Source: Zingiber officinale
Lineage: Eukaryota; Streptophyta; Magnoliopsida; Zingiberales; Zingiberaceae
NCBI RefSeq assembly: GCF_018446385.1
Contig: NC_055987.1
Span: 83,013,418 to 83,077,417, forward strand
Direction of reading: 5' to 3'
DNA: 64,000 bases
The translations under genes were made by a program, and so were the position numbers. Below, piece by piece: positions 1-11,478 of this stretch; position 1 is the stretch's first letter, and each line of letters starts with the position of its first letter. The notes under the pieces are model-generated. The model did not search any database, was not told the origin of the DNA, and saw only the letters and a program-made list of their open reading frames with translations.

Positions 1-1138
1 ATCGAGTGAGTCTACTTGGAGTTCAAGATTTAGATTGATTAGAGGATGACACGGTCTATGCCTCACATTGATCAATCTAGGTGTCTAGGATAGAAGGACA
101 ATACCACATATTGTGAGGAGTCACAATTAGTAGTCACAAGGTGATGTTGGATCTCAACATTCTTGTAACATTGGGTAGTAATGATGTGTTGCTAGATACC
201 GCTCATTACTCATGCCTCTAAATGGGTTTAGGGGCATTGCTAACGTTACAAGAACCTATAGGGTCACACACTAAGGAAATTTAGATGGAGATTAGGTTCA
301 TATGATGAACCAAAAGGATTAGATTCATTTGATGAATCAAATTGGATTAAGAGTAATCCTAATTGGGCTAATTGAGTTAGACTCAAGTTGATTCATGTGT
401 TTAATGAGTCTAATTTGGATTATGACTCATTAAATCAATTTAATTAAATGAATTAGATTCATTATATTAAATTGGCTTGAATTAAATGGTTGGATTAGAT
501 CAACCATGAGAGAGATTAAGTCAAGTTTGACTTGACTTGAGAGGAAGATGAAGAGTCAAGTTTGACTTGACTTTATGCCACCTCATTGGTGAGTGGGCAA
601 GATGTGGACCAATGATAATGCTCCACATCATCATGGTTGCTTATGTGGAATGCCACCTCTTGGGAGTTACCAAGAGTTGTGACTCTTGGCATTCCATGGG
701 AGTTACTCATGCTCTTCATGTGGCCGACCACATGAATGGGAGAGATAAGTTTCATTTTGGAATTAATCTCATTCATTCCTTCATCTTCTTCCTTGCTCCA
801 ATTTTGCTCTCCCTCTCCTCTCTTGGCCGAACCATCCAAAGGTGCTAGCACACTTTGTTTTGGTCATCTCCACCTAGTGTGTTCGTGTGGATACATATAG
901 AGAAGTATCTATCCTTGATACTTTCGAGATCCGACGAATCTTGGACGAGCGGGATACGAAAAAGGGCACGCATCGAAGGTAAAGTTCTTAACATGTAGAT
1001 CTAGGAGTAGATCTAAAAGGTTTTTAAACTCGTACTCGTATTTATCGTTCGGTTTTCCTTGCACGGATCCGTTGGCCTTGGGTGATTCGGGGTTTCCGCG
1101 ACGCGAAAAGCGGTTTTCGCGGCCCGAAAAACCCAACA
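1..1138 (+). mobile_element. Ty1/copia family A LTR, 3' portion (start lies outside the window)
   Basis: The sequence matches the last 1.1 kb of the complete LTR at 9645-11478 and, in reverse complement, the LTRs at 30874-32713 and 38158-39996. It ends in the same GGCCCGAAAAACCCAACA terminus. The next base begins the minus-strand copia B RNase H region, which is cut at this point, so this LTR was inserted into copia B. The 5 bases after it, CTACT, would be one half of the target duplication; the other half is outside the window. Whether it is a solo LTR or the end of a full element cannot be told here. No gene is seen inside it. Confidence 0.9.
505..576. promoter_or_regulatory. W-box-like inverted repeat cluster in family A LTR
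   Basis: Two copies of the near-palindrome GTCAAGTTTGACTTGAC lie about 50 bp apart. Each contains TTGAC cores on both strands, the core bound by WRKY factors. The same pair occurs in the other family A LTRs (about 10867-10922, 31443-31500 and 38720-38782). A regulatory role is inference from the motif alone. Confidence 0.4.
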
Positions 1139-2462
1139 CTACTGTCCTGATCTGATTGGAAATCTGAATCCGTGTAACCCACAGGGAGTAAATCGTCTGC
1201 TTGGTAAACTAGCATATAATCTCTAGTCCTTCTCAGGTACTTTAATATATGCTTTACCGCAGTCCAATGTCCTTGTCCAGGGTTACTCTGATATCTACTG
1301 ACCATGCCAACGGCAAAGAAGATATCAGGTCTCGTACATAGCATTGTATACATAAGGCTTCCTACAGTCGAAGCATAAGGAACTGCTTTCATGTCTTCTA
1401 TCTCCTTTGATGTCTTTGGAGACATCTCTTTAGATAGAGCTATTCCATGCCTAAAAGGTAAGAAACCTTTCTTGGAATCCTGCATGCTAAAACGAGCAAG
1501 GATTGTATCTATATATGAAGTTTGGGACAGACACAACATTCTTTTCTTGCGATCCCTTATAACTTTGATCCCAAGAATGTGTGCACATTCTCCTAAGTTC
1601 TTCATATCAAATTGTTTGGACAACCATACCCTTACGTCTGATAATACCTTGACATTGTTGCCAATTAAGAAAATATCATCTACGTATAGTACAAGAAATA
1701 CCACCACGTTTCCGTTACACTTATTATATACACAAGACTCATCCGGACTTTGAATAAATCTATATGACTGGATTACTTCATTAAACCGGATGTTCCAAGA
1801 TCTTGAAGCTTGCTTCAGTCCATAAATGGATCGATTGAGCTTGCACACTAGATGCTCTTTGCTTTTTTCAATGAACCCTTCTGGTTGCTTCATATGGATG
1901 TTTTCTTCAAGATTTCCATTAAGGAAAGCTGTCTTGACATCCATTTGCCAAATCTCATAATCCATATGAGCAGCAATGGATAAGAGTATCCGGATAGACT
2001 TAAGCATGGCTACCGGTGAAAAAGTTTCCTCATAATCGATTACCTCTTTCTGAGTATACCCTTTCGCAACAAGCCTAGCTTTGAAGGTTTCTACCTTCCC
2101 GTATGTCCCTCTTTCCCTTTTGTAGATCCACTTACATCCAACGGCTTTTACACCATCAGATGGTTCTACAAGCTCCCAGACCTTATTAGAGTACATAGAC
2201 TCTATTTCAGAATTCATCGCCTTTTGCCAAGATGCTGCATCTATATCTTGGAGTGCTTCGTCATATGTTCGGGGATCAGGTTCATGTTTACCTGGGATCA
2301 AGTCCGAAGACTCTCCCAAAAACATGAATCTCTCAGGCTGCCTCACAACCCTCCCACTACGACGAGGTACTGTCTGTGGTTGTGTATCATGTGAGACACG
2401 TGTTGCAGTCTCTTGTGGTACTTCATCTTGTACTGTTGGTACTAAAGTAGACGTGCCCTCTC
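1139..2462 (-). pseudogene. Copia B reverse transcriptase and start of RNase H, truncated
   Basis: Reading from about 2460 down to 1139 gives the copia reverse transcriptase: the GCKWIYK entry motif, DVKTAFLNG, SIYGLKQASRSW, the catalytic YVDD box (in LYVDDIFLIGNN) and the YTDSDFQSDQDSS entry to RNase H. The reading is cut at 1139 by the family A LTR. It is in a different frame from the upstream gag-protease-integrase reading, with a stop and a small indel near 2460-2475, so the polyprotein is broken between integrase and reverse transcriptase. The missing RNase H active site should lie left of the inserted LTR, outside the window. Confidence 0.9.
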
Positions 2463-4649
2463 TTAGTTCTTATAAAACAACTTTACTACTGGCTTGTGAT
2501 CCATTATATAGTCTTCTTCTAAAAATTGGGCATTGGTGCTAACAATGACCTTCTGGTCTTTAGGACTATAAAATAAACCACCTTTCGTTCCTTTGGGATA
2601 TCCTACAAACACGCGAACTTCTGTACGAGATTCTAACTTATCAGCATCTGGTTTCAGCACATGTGCTGGACTACCCCAAATCCGAATATGTCTTAGATTG
2701 GGTTTTCGCCCATTCCACAATCCTATGGGAGTAGAAGAAACTGATTTAGAAGGTACTAAGTTCAAAACGTATACTGCTGTTTCCAGAGCATATCCCCAAA
2801 ACGAATTTGGTAATTCTGAAAAACTCATCATCGATCTAACCATCTCCATAAGAGTCCTATTCCTTCGTTCTGCCACACCATTCTGTTGGGGTGTTCCAGG
2901 TGCAGACAATTGGGATTGGATCCCGGTCTCTGATAAGTAATTCCTAAACTCTCCTAAGAGGTATTCGCCACCACGATCAGATCGTAGTGTCTTGATACTT
3001 TTACCTAATCGTTTCTCCATATCAGCCTTGTATTCTTTGAACTTATCAAAGCACTCGGACTTGCGGCGCATTAGGTAAATATATCCGTATCTTGAATAAT
3101 CATCTATAAAAGAGACAAAATATTCAAAACCACCTCTTGCTTGGACAGACATAGGACCACACAAATCAGAATGAACCAATTCTAACACTTCTTTGGCTCT
3201 ATACCCCTTGGCCTTGAACGGCCTCTTGGTCATTTTTCCTTCCAAGCAAGATTCACAAGTTGGAAAATTTTCCAACTCTAAAGAACTCAAAAGTCCATCG
3301 GCTATAAGCTTCTGAATACTACTTAAGTTAATATGACCAAGCCTTAGATGCCAAAGATATGCTTGGTTGATTTCCGAAGGTTCTTTTCTCTTATTAGAGT
3401 TAGGAGATGAGTTATAAATTTCCATGTTTTGCTTTGTGGAAGAAATTGGATTTAAAGTATACAAATTGCCAACTAATGCACCAGAACAGATAATCACTTT
3501 ATTTCTCTTAATAACTACATCGTTACTGAAAGAAACTAAATATCCATCTAAAAACAGTTTAGAAACTGAAATTAACTTCTTTCTAAAACTGGGTACATAA
3601 AGACAATTTCTTAAAACCAAATTTCTATTTCTACTAAAATATAAATAGACATCTCCCACTGCAATAGCTGCCAACTTAGTAGCATTGCCCATGTAGACGG
3701 TAATCTCTCCTTCAGATAGTCGTCGGGTTTCCTGGAACCCCTGCAAGGAGTTGCAGACATGATCAGTGGCTCCCGTATCTACACACCAGGTGCTGGTAGA
3801 TAACACCGCTAAACATGTTTCAATAACTAGAGCATGAGATATACCTTTGTTTTGGTTCCTACGAGGACAGTCCGCCTTCCAATGTCCTGCCTGCTTGCAG
3901 ATGAAGCATTTGCCCTTTGGCTTCTTCACTCCAGCTTTAAATCCCGTACTCTGAGATTTATTCACTTTCTTTGCTGAACCAGTTTGTTTCTTCTTCTTCT
4001 TTCCTCTCGGTTTAGAAGTAGAACCATTTTCAGCATAGTGAATTTGAGCATTGTGACGAAATAATCCTTCTGCTGCTTGAAGTTCTGTCAGTAGTTCCGC
4101 TAATGAATAAATCCTTTTATTCATATTATAGTTCAGGCGGAACTGCTCAAAACTTCTAGGTAGCATCTGGAGGATCATATCGATCTGGGTTTCCCCATCA
4201 ATTTCTCCTCCAAGGATCTGTATTTCGTTCAGATAAGCCATCATCTTTAGGATATGATCCCTCACAGGAGTACCCTCTTGCATGGTGGCTGTCATTATCT
4301 TTCTCATGGCTTCTTGCCTAGAAGCCCTATCCTGATGACCAAAGAGTTCCTTGAGATTGTTCATAATATCATAAGCTGTTGGTAAATCTTGATGCTGATG
4401 TTGCAATACATTTGACATTGAAGCCAAAATGTAACACCGCGCCATCTCATCAGCTTTTACCCATTTCCTATGATATTCAATCTCCTCTTGAGTAGATTCA
4501 CCAGTAGGTGCTTCAGGGCAAGGCTCAGTCAGTACAAATTTATAGCTTTCAGCAGTAAGAACAATGTCCAGGTTTCTTTTCCAATCTATGTAGTTTGGTC
4601 CAGTAAGTCTATTCTGTTGAAGTATGATGGACAGTGGGTTGAAAGTCAT
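2463..4649 (-). pseudogene. Copia B gag-protease-integrase polyprotein (open 728-codon part)
   Basis: From the ATG at 4649 (context ATGACTTTC) the reading runs 728 codons. Gag of the UBN2 type is followed by a CX2CX4HX4C zinc knuckle near residues 248-261 (CFICKQAGHWKADC). The aspartic protease DTG triad is near 291 (VDTGATDH). The gag-pre-integrase HHCC segment is near 434-471, and integrase has catalytic D in HSDLCGP (about 495), D in RSDRGGEY (about 558) and E in GVAERRNRT (about 594). The reading stops at 2463 and reverse transcriptase continues in another frame. As written it could give gag, protease and integrase but not one complete polyprotein. The first possible start, 12 bases upstream, is not an ATG. 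Confidence 0.93.
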
Positions 4650-5770
4650 CCTAAGAATCACAAATAACTTTTGGTCAGAACTCTAAATTTAGAATAATAT
4701 TGATTCCTCAAACAATACTATTTTAAATTAACCAACACCTCAAAACACCGTGAATTTTGTATGCCACGTTAGTGTGGACGTATACAAATTCAACATTTGT
4801 AAAAGGAGGGTTTTAACCCATTAATTTTATTATCTTGTCAACCTAACTTTTTGACAAATAAAATTAATAGTTGGTGTCTTTTGGTCACACAAATAATAGC
4901 AGTGACTCCGATGGGGAGGATACTATTAGATGTGTCTAAGTGTATACCATTACTTGACACTAAGTCCATTAATAAGATTATGCCCCTTCCGTTGGGGAAG
5001 ATCACACGCTCTTAATTAACTTCCTATAGTCATCCAAAAATGGAAGTATGTTCTAGTGATCCGCAAACAAGCTCATCCGTTATAGAGGAAGGCACTCAGA
5101 GCCAACGCGCAAGCTTGTTTACATCACTTACAAACCAGTAATGGAGACCATGAGATTTACTTAAAAATCTCTCTCCCACTTAGTTATTTATAAATGAGGA
5201 ATTTTAACTATGCTAGCCTACTAAACATGTAAACTAACATGCACACACAGCACAATATAAAAGCAATAAATAGAAAATATAATTTTCAACTATTATGGCT
5301 TTTATCTCTAGTTGTCCTCCGTGTGTTGTCATCCCAAGCTGCTGCCATATTTGGCCAACGCCACCGGGTCTAGCTGTCGCATCCATCTTGCTCCTAGTTC
5401 CGCTGCGCCTCTGGTCCTTAGAAAGTTCCACGCTTTGCAAGATTTGATCCGCGACATAAATAGAATTTTACATTTTTGATCCTATATTCCATAAAAGGAA
5501 TGTACATGTATCTAGATCAAAAAATAAAATCCTAATAAAACTAAATACAGCTCCTGCTGTATTTTAATACAATCATGCACACACATATAAATGCCCTTGA
5601 CATGTCCAAGGGTCCAATCACACACATAGTAACTAAAAGCCATAATAGTTGGATCTTGCATCCACAAAGTTAGCACATCCAACTATTATCCTGCCTAAAT
5701 TATGTATGACATGTGCATAATTAAACTAATACCAAATACACAGAGGCAAAACCCTAGCTCTGATACCAAT
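4650..5770 (-). other. Copia B leader and tRNA-Met primer binding site
   Basis: This stretch lies between the LTR and the gag ATG and holds no gene. Next to the LTR, bases 5753-5769 read on the minus strand TTGGTATCAGAGCTAGGG, the standard complement to the 3' end of initiator methionine tRNA used by plant copia elements. The rest is AT-rich non-coding leader with phrases shared with the family A and C leaders. Confidence 0.85.
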
Positions 5771-5784
5771 TGTTGGTTGCTAAG

Positions 5785-5835
5785 AAAAGGTTCAGACCTT
5801 TGTACAAAAATTTTGTACAAAGGTCTGAACCTTTT
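5785..5835. repeat. Perfect 25-bp inverted repeat with a 1-base centre in copia B LTR
   Basis: Bases 5785-5809 and 5811-5835 are exact reverse complements (arms begin AAAAGGTTCAGACC) around a single A. The palindrome lies 14 bp inside the LTR end next to the primer site, so every genomic RNA would carry it at the U5 edge. Confidence 0.95.
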
Positions 5836-7315
5836 CCTAGCTACCATGTGTTCTTTTAAATTAAATTTTGGATCGCCTGCGGAACTTAACACGTTTGATC
5901 GAAAACTTAATCTATTCGTTCTTTTAGGTTTTGACTTGGGTCTCCTGCGGAACTTAACACGTTCGACCCAAATCACCTTAAGTTATTAATTCCATTAAAT
6001 ATTAATTTCCATAAATGGTTCCCAGTACTGATATGGCGAGGCACATGGCCTTCTTGGATATGGGAGCAACCACCACCGACTAGACAAAACCTTTTATAGA
6101 AAGCTAATATTTAATTTCCTAAAATAACTTTAGGTTAACCGAAAAGAACAATCAAATCACAAGGAAAAAATAAAACAAAAGAACACAATATCGAAAAACA
6201 TATTCGAAATACTAGAATCGTAAACCTCTTGTATTTGGTATTATTTCCATAAATAACTAGCATGATGCGGAATAGGAAAAACTACTAGTTATACCTTCTA
6301 GAAAGACCTCTTGATCTTCTACCGTATTCCTCTTCTAACCTCGGACGTTGTGTGGGCAACGATCTTCCGAGATGAGAAATCACCAACCACCTTCTTCTCC
6401 TCCTAGCTAGGTTCGGCCACAAAAAGCTTTACCAAGGATGAAGAACAAAACACCAACCAAGCTCCAAGAGATGCTAGCTTTCTCTCCTTCTTCTTCTTCT
6501 TCTTCTCCAAATAGTATCCGGCCGCCACAAGAGCTCCAAGCCTTTGAGAGTTTCGGCCACCACAAAGAGGGAGAGAGGAAGAGGATGGTCGGCCACTCCA
6601 AGGAATAAAAGAGGGAGAGAAATAATAGAGGTTGTGTCTCATGAAGGCACCCTCACCCCTTCTTTTAAATTCCTTGGCCTAGGCAAATTAGGAAATTTAT
6701 TTACAATAAAATTTTCTTAATTCCCTTGACATGATTTAATTGAGAAAAATAAAATAAAATTTCCCCAATTAATCTCTAATGGCCGGCCACATCAAAAGAG
6801 ATAAATTAGACAAGTTTTAATCAACAAATTAAAACTTCCTAATTTGTTTCCAGAAATTTTAAAAATAAAATTTCTCTTCAAAAATCTCTTCATGGTTGAT
6901 AAAAAGAAATTTCTATAATTTTAATTTTATCAACATGTGGATAATTTTTAAAGAGAAAATAAAATATCTCACCAATCTACAAATAAGGAAAGAGATCTAA
7001 TCTCTTTCTTTAATCTTTTGTAGATCTTTTACAAGAGAGATATTTTAATTTTAATTCTCTTTAATAAATTATTTTTCCATATAATAAAAATAAAAATAAT
7101 TTTTTTTTAATTTTATTTAGCCGACCCCCACTAGCTTGGGTTCAAGCTAGGGCCGGCCACCCCAATTTATACCTAGGCTGGCCCTAGCTTGGTTCCCAAG
7201 CTAGCTTGGCCGGCCCCCTATTGGTGGGTATAGAAGGTGGGCATAGGTGGGTATAGTACTCTATAAATAAGAGGCTACGATAGGGACCAAGAGGAGGAAT
7301 TGGTTTTGGTCTCTC

Positions 7316-7366
7316 GATAAAATTAAGCATCCCGTGTTCGCCCCGAACACACAACTTAATTTTATC
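7316..7366. repeat. Two-level stem-loop in copia B LTR
   Basis: Outer arms GATAAAATTAAG (7316-7327) and CTTAATTTTATC (7355-7366) are perfect. Inside them GTGTTCG (7334-7340) pairs with CGAACAC (7344-7350) around a 3-base loop. On the plus strand a TATAAATA sequence lies about 50 bp upstream (7263-7270), which is antisense to the element. Confidence 0.8.
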
Positions 7367-8172
7367 AATAATAATTCCTTCCACTAGAGAACTATTATTG
7401 AACTACCGCACCAATCCCAAATTACATTTTTGGGCTCCTTCTTATTATGAGTGTGTTAATCTCCCTGTATTTAAGATATCGAATGTCCACTAATTAAGTG
7501 AGTTACTGACAACTCATTTAATTAATATCTTAGTCCAAGAGTAGTACCACTCAACCTCATCATCATGTCGAACTAGGCCCACCTGCAGGGTTTAACATGA
7601 CAATCCTTATGAGCTCCTCTTGAGGACATTATCAACCTAGTATCTCTGGGACACAGTTTCCTTCTATAATCAACAACACACACTATAAGTGATACCATTT
7701 CTCAACTTATCGGGCTTATTAATTTATCGAACTAAATCTCATCCATTGATAAATTAAAAAAATAAATATCAAATATATGTGCTTGTTATTATATTAGGAT
7801 TAAGAGCACACACTTCTATAATAACCGAGGTCTTTGTTACTTTATAAAGTCAGTTTAAAAGAAACAACCTCAAATGGTTCTACTCAATACACTCTAAGTG
7901 TACTAGTGTAATTATACAGTCAAAATAAACTGATACCTAATTACACTACGACCTTCTAATGGTTTGTTCCTTTCCATTTTGGTCGTGAGCTACTGTTTAT
8001 AATTTATAAGGTACTGATAACATTATCTTCTGCATGTGGCACCACATACTATGTTATCTACAGTATAAATTAATTGAACAACGACAACTAAATGTAGACA
8101 ATTTGACCAAATGTGATTTTTTATTCATAATGAATGTTTACAAAGCTTAGGCTTTCAGTATACACTCCAACA

Positions 8173-9624
8173 CCTGAAGGGGTAAAACCCATTGGGTGTA
8201 AGTGGGTCTTTAAGAGAAAGACTGACATGGATGGACTTATTTATAATGGTCGCTTGTTAGCTAAAGGTTTCAAGCAAATTCATGGTATTGACTATGATGA
8301 AAGCTTTTCTCCAGTAGCGATGTTTAAGTCCATTCGGATCATGCTTGCTATTGCAGCGTACCACGATTAATAGATCTGGAAGATGGATGTCAAAACCATG
8401 TTTCTGAATGGAAACCTGCTCGAGGATGTGTACATGACATAACCTGAGGGTTTTGTAGATCCACAATATACTAGCAGAGTATGCAAGCTGTATAGGTCCA
8501 TTTATGGACTAAAGCAATCTTCTCGGAGCTGGAATCTTCGATTCAATGATGTAATCAAACAGTTTGGTTTCATCAAGAATGAAGATGAATCTTGTGTCTA
8601 CAAGAAGGTTGTTGGAAGCACAGTTGTCTTCCTTATATTGTATGTGGATGACATACTACTCATTGGGAAAGACATCCCTTTGCTGCAGTCTGTCAAGACT
8701 TGGCTAGGGACTTGTTTCTCAATGAAGGACTTAGGTGAAGCATCCCACATTCTTGGCATACAGATCTATAGAGATAGATCTAAGAGATTGCTTGGCCTAT
8801 GTCAGAGTACATACATTGATAAGGTACTACTTCGGTTTGCCATACAGAACTCCAAGAAGGGATTTCTGTTGATGTCACATGGTGTGAGTCTTTCTAAGAC
8901 TCAAAGTCCTTCTTCTAGAGAGGAGAGAGACCGCATGGATCAGATCCCTTATACTTTAGCCATAGAATCTATCATGTACGCCATGCTATGTACTTGTCCT
9001 GATATCTCGTATGCTTTGAGCATGACGAGCAGATACCAGTCAGATCCAGGTAAAAGTCACTAGATAGCGGTCAAGAATATTCTAAAGTACTTGAGAAGGA
9101 CTAAAGAATATTTCTTGATATATGGAGGTGATGACTCGCTAGCTATAAAGGGTTACAGTGATGCCAGATTCCAAACCGACCAGGATGATTATCAATCACA
9201 GTCAGGGTTCGTGTTTTGCATAAATGGTGGTGCTGTGAGCTGGAAGAGTTTGAAGCAGGACATAGTAGCTGATTCTACAACAGAGACCGAGTATATTGTT
9301 GCATCAGAAGCAGCAAAGGAGGCAGTTTGGATCCGCAAGTTCATCACTGAACTTGGGGTGGTTCCTAGCATCGCTGACCCTATTGAACTCTATTGTGACA
9401 ACATTGGAGCAATTACGCAGGCTACGGAACCTCGCTCACACCAGCGGAACAAACACATACAACAACGCTTCCATCTCATTCTAGAGATTATCGAGAGAGA
9501 AGATGTGAAGATTTGCAAAGTATCCACTGAGGCTAACATCGCAGATACCTTGACCAAGGCTTTGGCACAAATAAAGCATGATGGTCACACTAGGTCATTA
9601 GGCCTTAGGGCCTATACTAATTAG
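8173..9624 (+). pseudogene. Copia family A reverse transcriptase-RNase H, 5'-truncated, four stops
   Basis: A single frame covers reverse transcriptase and RNase H with no frameshift. Landmarks are GCKWVFK, SIRIMLAIAAYHD, YVDD (LYVDDILLIGKD near 8635), SDARFQTDQDD, GAVSWKS and the RNase H end at LGLRAYTN with a stop at 9622. In-frame stops fall at 8368, 8371, 8440 and 9061. The usual DVKTAFLNG box reads DVKTMFLNG. The gene begins abruptly at 8173 because copia B is inserted there; gag, protease and integrase would lie beyond the left edge of copia B. It is non-functional. Confidence 0.93.
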
Positions 9625-9633
9625 CACTAGTGC

Positions 9634-9644
9634 TAGTGGGAGAT
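9634..9644 (+). other. Polypurine tract of family A copia
   Basis: AGTGGGAGAT lies directly before the TGTTAG start of the 3' LTR, as expected for the plus-strand primer. The same sequence is found in reverse complement at 32714-32724 beside the other family A element. Confidence 0.8.
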
Positions 9645-11478
9645 TGTTAGTTAGAGCCCTAGAGCTAATCATTTGATGATTGTTGTATGGACTCATTGTA
9701 TCATTTTCTTATATATATAAAAGGCATTTGTTTTTGGATATTATATTTACTTGTATTAGTGCCAAATAACTAAGTATAATAGTGTCCTTGAGTAGAAGGT
9801 TCTTACCTATATTAATCGATTAGTTGAATCGATAGTGAGATGATATAGGGAACACTACTCTTAATCATCCCTAGTCGAGTATTAACATTCAGGGACAATG
9901 TTAATGCGATGAGACTAGCATGTAGGTCAACTCGATGACTTGATCTCACAAGTCATGGATATAGGGATATCAAGTTGACACATGGGTATGCATTAGAGAA
10001 TGTAAACTGAATGACCCGCCATGAGAAAGTATCATGGATCGTTATATGAGTGTTATATACTTTCTCATGTGGCTATTAGTATGACTACTAGTCCTTGGAC
10101 CTAAAGTCACCATGGTTCCCTACATAAGGAGTTACGTACTTTGGCTTCGTCAAACATCACCCGTAACTGGGTGGACTATAAAGGCGATTACTGGGTATGT
10201 AACAAATTATGCGGAGGGATGTGAGTGATGTAGATGGGATCTATTCCTCCTATATGACGGGAGTGACATCGATATTCTTGATAGAGTGAGACCACTAAGT
10301 GGATGACCATGCCCAAATGTATCAATATGAGATATTGAGCTCATTTGATTGAGTGAGTCTACTTGGAGTTCAAGATTTAGATTGATTAGAGGATGACATG
10401 GTCTATGCCTCATATTGATCAATCTAGATGTCTAGGATAGAAGGACAATGCCATATATTGTGAGGAGTCACAATTAGTAGTCACAAGGTGATGTTGGATC
10501 TCAACATTCTTATAACTTGGGTAGTAATGATGTGTTGCTAGATACCGCTCATTACTTATGCTTCTAAATGGGTTTAGGAGCATTGCCAACATTATAAGAA
10601 CCTATAGGGTCACACACAAAGGGCAATTAGATGGAGATTAGGTTCATTTGATGAACCTAAAGGATTAGATCCATGTGATGAACCAAATTGGATTAAGAGT
10701 AATCCAAATTAGGCTAATTGAGTTGGACTCAATTTGGTTCATGTGTTAGATGAGTCTAATTTGGACTTAGACTCATTGAATCAATTTAATTCAATGAATA
10801 GAGATTCATTAAATTATAATTGACTTGAACCAATGGTTAGATTAGATCAACCAAGGGAGAGAAGTGGTCAAGTTTGACTTGACTTGAAAGGAAGATGAAG
10901 AGTAAAGTTTGACTTGACCATTTGCCACCTCATTGGTGAGTTGACATTAAGTGGCTAATGGTGATGTGCCACATCATCAAGGCTAGCACATGTGTGTGCC
11001 ACCTCATGAGGGAGATCAAGAGTTGTGACTCTTGAAATCCCATGGAGTATATAAACTCCCATGTATAGTGGCCGACCACTTAATGGGGTAAAAAGAAGTT
11101 TCATTTTGTATGGTAACTCCATCTTCTTCTTCCTCTCTAGGTTTCTTCTCTCCCTCTCTTCCTCCTTGCCGTGACCATCAATGGTGCTAGCACACCTTTT
11201 GTGTGGTTTTCTCCATCTCTTGCTTGTGTGGATACACATAGAGGAGTATCTACTTTGATACTCTCGAGATCCGACGTACCTTTGACGAGCAGGATTACGC
11301 GAAGGGCTTCGCATCAAGGGTAACCTCTTTATCTTGTAGATCTAAAGTAGATCTAGGCTTATAAAACTCGTACGTGTAAGTTTTACGAAATTTTATTTCT
11401 TCGCACGGATCCATGGCATGGGAATTTCGAGGTTTCCGCAACGCAAAAAGTGGTTTTTGTGGCCCGAAAAACCCAACA
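9645..11478 (+). mobile_element. Family A copia 3' LTR, complete (1834 bp)
   Basis: It begins TGTTAGTTAGAGCCC just after the polypurine tract and ends AAAAACCCAACA. It is clearly homologous to 1-1138 and to the LTR pair of the element at 30874-39996. A TATATAAA box at 11048-11055 is a candidate promoter. The equivalent site in the copy at 1-1138 has lost it. W-box-like inverted repeats lie at about 10867-10922. No coding capacity is seen. Confidence 0.92.
11048..11055 (+). promoter_or_regulatory. TATA box of family A LTR
   Basis: TATATAAA inside the U3/R part of the LTR, about 430 bp before its end. It has a typical plant sequence, but transcription is not shown. Confidence 0.5.

Larger units (their letters stand above)
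1139..8172 (-). mobile_element. Ty1/copia element B, truncated at its 3' side by an LTR insertion
   Basis: A minus-strand element: 5' LTR at the right (5771-8172), primer site, about 1.1-kb leader, gag-pol, then interruption at 1139. Its right border falls inside the reverse-transcriptase gene of a family A copia, which resumes at 8173 with a Pro-Glu-Gly-Val reading. Copia B therefore inserted into family A, and a family A LTR later inserted into copia B. Confidence 0.88.
5771..8172 (-). mobile_element. Copia B 5' LTR (2402 bp)
   Basis: The LTR runs between TG...CA ends: on the minus strand it starts TGTTGGAGTGTATAC at 8172 and ends AACCAACA at 5771 beside the primer site. It is unusually long for copia. 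It contains two strong hairpins (5785-5835 and 7316-7366), GGCCGG-rich patches around 6780 and 7140-7215, and no credible gene. Short readings inside it (about 6403-6642 and 7184-7384) show no recognisable domain. Confidence 0.85.

Noticed and set aside
567..848. 93-codon plus-strand reading in the copia A LTR
   Set aside because: Not preserved in the other three LTR copies and overlapped by an opposite-strand reading of equal length.
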